DNA of 64,000 nucleotides from Batillaria attramentaria (Eukaryota > Mollusca > Gastropoda > Batillariidae), in NCBI GenBank assembly GCA_018292915.2, contig JACVVK020000039.1:596001-660000 (forward strand). Direction: 5' to 3'. Positions 62,171 through 64,000 of the stretch are shown here, piece by piece. The position numbers were made by a program, and so were the translations under genes. Every line of letters starts with the position of its first letter. The stretch's first letter is position 1. The notes beneath the pieces are model-generated. The model was not told the origin of the DNA. It worked only from the letters and a program-made list of their open reading frames with translations, and searched no databases.

Positions 62171-62207
62171 CTGTTCCCCCTGCACCCCCCCGGTTCCGGC
62201 GCCCCTG
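61968..62207. mobile_element. MITE-like element with CAGGGGCG termini and a long G-run
   Basis: Perfect 14-base terminal inverted repeats caggggcgccggaa / ttccggcgcccctg. The flanks share ttctt (61963-61967 and 62208-62212), a possible 5-base target duplication. The interior holds an uninterrupted run of about 30 G near 62136-62167 and has no coding capacity. It shares its outer end with the element at 39035-39344. Confidence 0.82.
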
Positions 62208-62763
62208 TTCTTCCGAGGTGAACTGTGTTCAGGACTAACCCACAAGTTCCTCTTACACTGCGATACCTTTTAAAATAAATAAGTACATTACCATGAGTGT
62301 GTACATACACTGCAATCAGCTTCAAAACAAAAACAAAATCAACTCAATGCAATCAGCCCTTATGGCCAGTTCACTTCACTCACGATGTGCTCAGCCTCCA
62401 CTCAGTTCTCAAGCACCACACAACTCTGTCTTTTGAATTCTGAAATGTACTCAACACGTCAAACACTCAAATTTCCTGCACACAATTCACTTCACATAAT
62501 TAAACCAGCCATCACTACAAGCTGTCTCAGATAGTGTGTGTGGTGAACACAATAACCACCACAAATCCACAGAAATGTATATGTCTTCAGCGTACATTTT
62601 CGCAGTCAAACTTAATATCTCCTTCGTATTATCCCGACAAACGATGGACATTTAAATATGAATGATAAAATGACTCTCAGTGATTCAGATACAGAAACCT
62701 TGGTCAACTATAAACAGTCAGTAGTCACACCAGTTCTGAATGTACATATAATTTGACCCTTAT

Positions 62764-62979
62764 TGCATCAGTATCTCTCTCTCTCTCTGTTTCTCCTCGT
62801 GCCTCTCTCCCTCCCACACACATACATACACACTAAGAAACAAACTCTCAACGTCCTTGGTAATTTAGGTATGACACATGCCCAACACATGATTTCTCTG
62901 GTGTTATGTTCTTTTGACATGCACACACACCTCACACACACATACACACACACACATACACGCACACACACACACACAG
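62764..62979 (+). repeat. TC and AC microsatellite cluster
   Basis: Short TC block, cacacataca-type repeats, then AC around 62920-62979, within the 3' flank of NUS1. Confidence 0.85.
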
Positions 62980-63275
62980 AAGCAAAAAATGTACATCGCC
63001 GTGTAATGGCAAAAGATGGTATGTCCATTGATGTCATCTGAGGAAAAAGGACATTACGTAGGTAGGTTTCATCTTGAAATCACCCCTTTTCCCCTAAAAT
63101 GACATCATGCACTTTCTTTCATTTGCCATAACATGGCAGTACATGTACTTTAATCATGCTGATCTCCCATTACCCAAACAAAGCTAAATGTTACAATGAC
63201 AGCACTCATCCCAGAACAACTGCTGAAGACATGATGATTGATTAACTGTGCCTGCGTGCTGATTGAAGCTGGAAG

Positions 63276-63366
63276 TCACTTGCCAAAGCGCTGTTCTGTG
63301 TTGGCGTAAGCATACAGTGAAGACACAAAGGCATTATAGCTGAGACCCTTGTGAGAAGGGAGCGAT
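63276..63366 (-). CDS. NUS1: NUS1 (Nogo-B receptor) last coding exon
   Basis: The acceptor gtttcag|a completes a Leu codon and the exon reads SLPSHKGLSYNAFVSSLYAY then ANTEQRFGK and TGA at 63278-63276. Family knowledge: NUS1 pairs with DHDDS to form the ER cis-prenyltransferase that makes dolichol precursors, and its conserved C-terminal R-x-G motif (here RFG) is needed for activity. SLPSH and EQRxGK-stop match this terminus. Confidence 0.9.
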
Positions 63367-63741
63367 CTGAAACACAAAAGCCCCCCAAACCAAAGCTTTT
63401 TTAGTCCACGTGGGGTCTAGCTTTCCCTGTGTCCTTCACAATACAATACAAAGATGACATCTGATCAGTGATACATGAAAGGCAAATTATATACAGACTA
63501 TGAGTCTAACATCATCCACACGCGTGATGTACTCAGTGTGTGTAGTAGAGACAGGAGGGGTGAGTGTTGGATTCAGAATTCAAAATTAACATTACGTCAA
63601 GTTGCCTTCTTTTGAAAATTCATAGTACACACATGTTTGTAATTGTAACACTTGAACCCTGGTCTAACCATGCATGTTTTTCTCATAGTCATACACATGG
63701 CAAACATCCTCTCAATGAGGGGTGGGAAAATTGGTACATAC

Positions 63742-63841
63742 AAAATTTCTGTGAGCCGGGTCTGCCATGGTAAGTATCCTGCCAAGCTGTTTGTGGGGCC
63801 AAACTTCAGACACAGATCTGGATCAGGGAACTGGTGCATAT
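63742..63841 (-). CDS. NUS1: NUS1 (Nogo-B receptor) penultimate coding exon
   Basis: 100 bases between the acceptor atgtttcag|at and the donor ATTTT|gtatgt. It encodes [15 protein letters not shown] then [15 protein letters not shown], the conserved core of NUS1 (DPDL.LKFGP, G.LPW..RLTEI). Phases match: two bases complete the previous codon and two hang over to the last exon. Earlier exons, with the membrane segments, lie beyond the right edge. The donor is T-rich and weak before gt, but the protein match supports it. Confidence 0.9.
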
Positions 63842-64000
63842 CTGAAACATTGACATACTAATGATTGTTACTACTCTTAACTACCACAACAGTGAGAAAT
63901 ATGGATATTAATGATTATAAACCACATCAAGATCACACATGTGCACACACACATACACATACACAGCCAGTCTTTCTCTCTTTAGACTGAGCTGGTTTGA

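Larger units (their letters stand above)
59235..63275 (-). other. 3' flank of NUS1, extent of 3' UTR unclear
   Basis: Minus-strand polyadenylation-signal candidates are ATTAAA near 63150, and AATAAA near 60833 and 59257. The stretch holds the MITE, microsatellites and the candidate microexon. A 70-codon frame at 60693-60481 has no recognisable feature. A long 3' UTR of up to 4 kb is possible but unproved. Confidence 0.35.

Overview
This is a nuclear animal genome window with intron-split genes, GT-AG junctions, a low gene density, long (CA/TG)n tracts, many minisatellites, tRNA-derived SINEs, MITE-like elements and a LINE remnant. The protein content and the SINE type (tail motif resembling gacgttaaac) fit a marine mollusc, probably a gastropod. 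That placement is inference and not proved by any single marker.

Left part (about 1-18.4 kb, + strand): a BIRC/inhibitor-of-apoptosis gene in seven coding exons: BIR1 (1338-1818), linker plus start of BIR2 (2105-2434), rest of BIR2 (2746-2921), three small linker/UBA-like exons (11661-11722, 13021-13174, 16927-17100) and the RING exon (17573-17826). All junctions agree in phase except exon 3 to exon 4, where a piece is missing or a different splice site is used. Intron 3 (8.7 kb) carries SINEs, a 36-bp minisatellite and long AC/AG tracts. Intron 5 holds an unassigned, decayed-looking segment.

18.4-31.6 kb: no gene could be recognised; microsatellites and tandem arrays (22, 48 and 39 bp units) dominate.

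Middle (37.1-32.3 kb, - strand): a three-exon gene assembled here from the sequence. It has a TATA box, a signal-peptide exon (36704-36509), an exon with a polybasic furin-type site (33894-33811) and a long last exon (32991-32279). The product is a 330-residue secreted, extremely Lys/Arg-rich protein with a four-cysteine core and no family I recognise. It is the best candidate for something undescribed. To its right, a GC-rich, CRE/YY1-like segment lies between inverted repeats (37850-38153).

38.2-63 kb: mostly non-genic. It holds two MITE-like elements with matching CAGGGGCG termini, an inverted-repeat element with a hammerhead-like motif, SINEs of two families, the RNase-H-side tail of a LINE, and many minisatellites (74x3, 22x5, 29x15, 28x7, 30x5, 18x4).

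Right edge (63.84-63.28 kb, - strand): the last two coding exons of NUS1 (Nogo-B receptor), the non-catalytic subunit of cis-prenyltransferase, ending in the diagnostic R-x-G-K terminus. The rest of the gene lies beyond the window. The three genes have no evident functional link.
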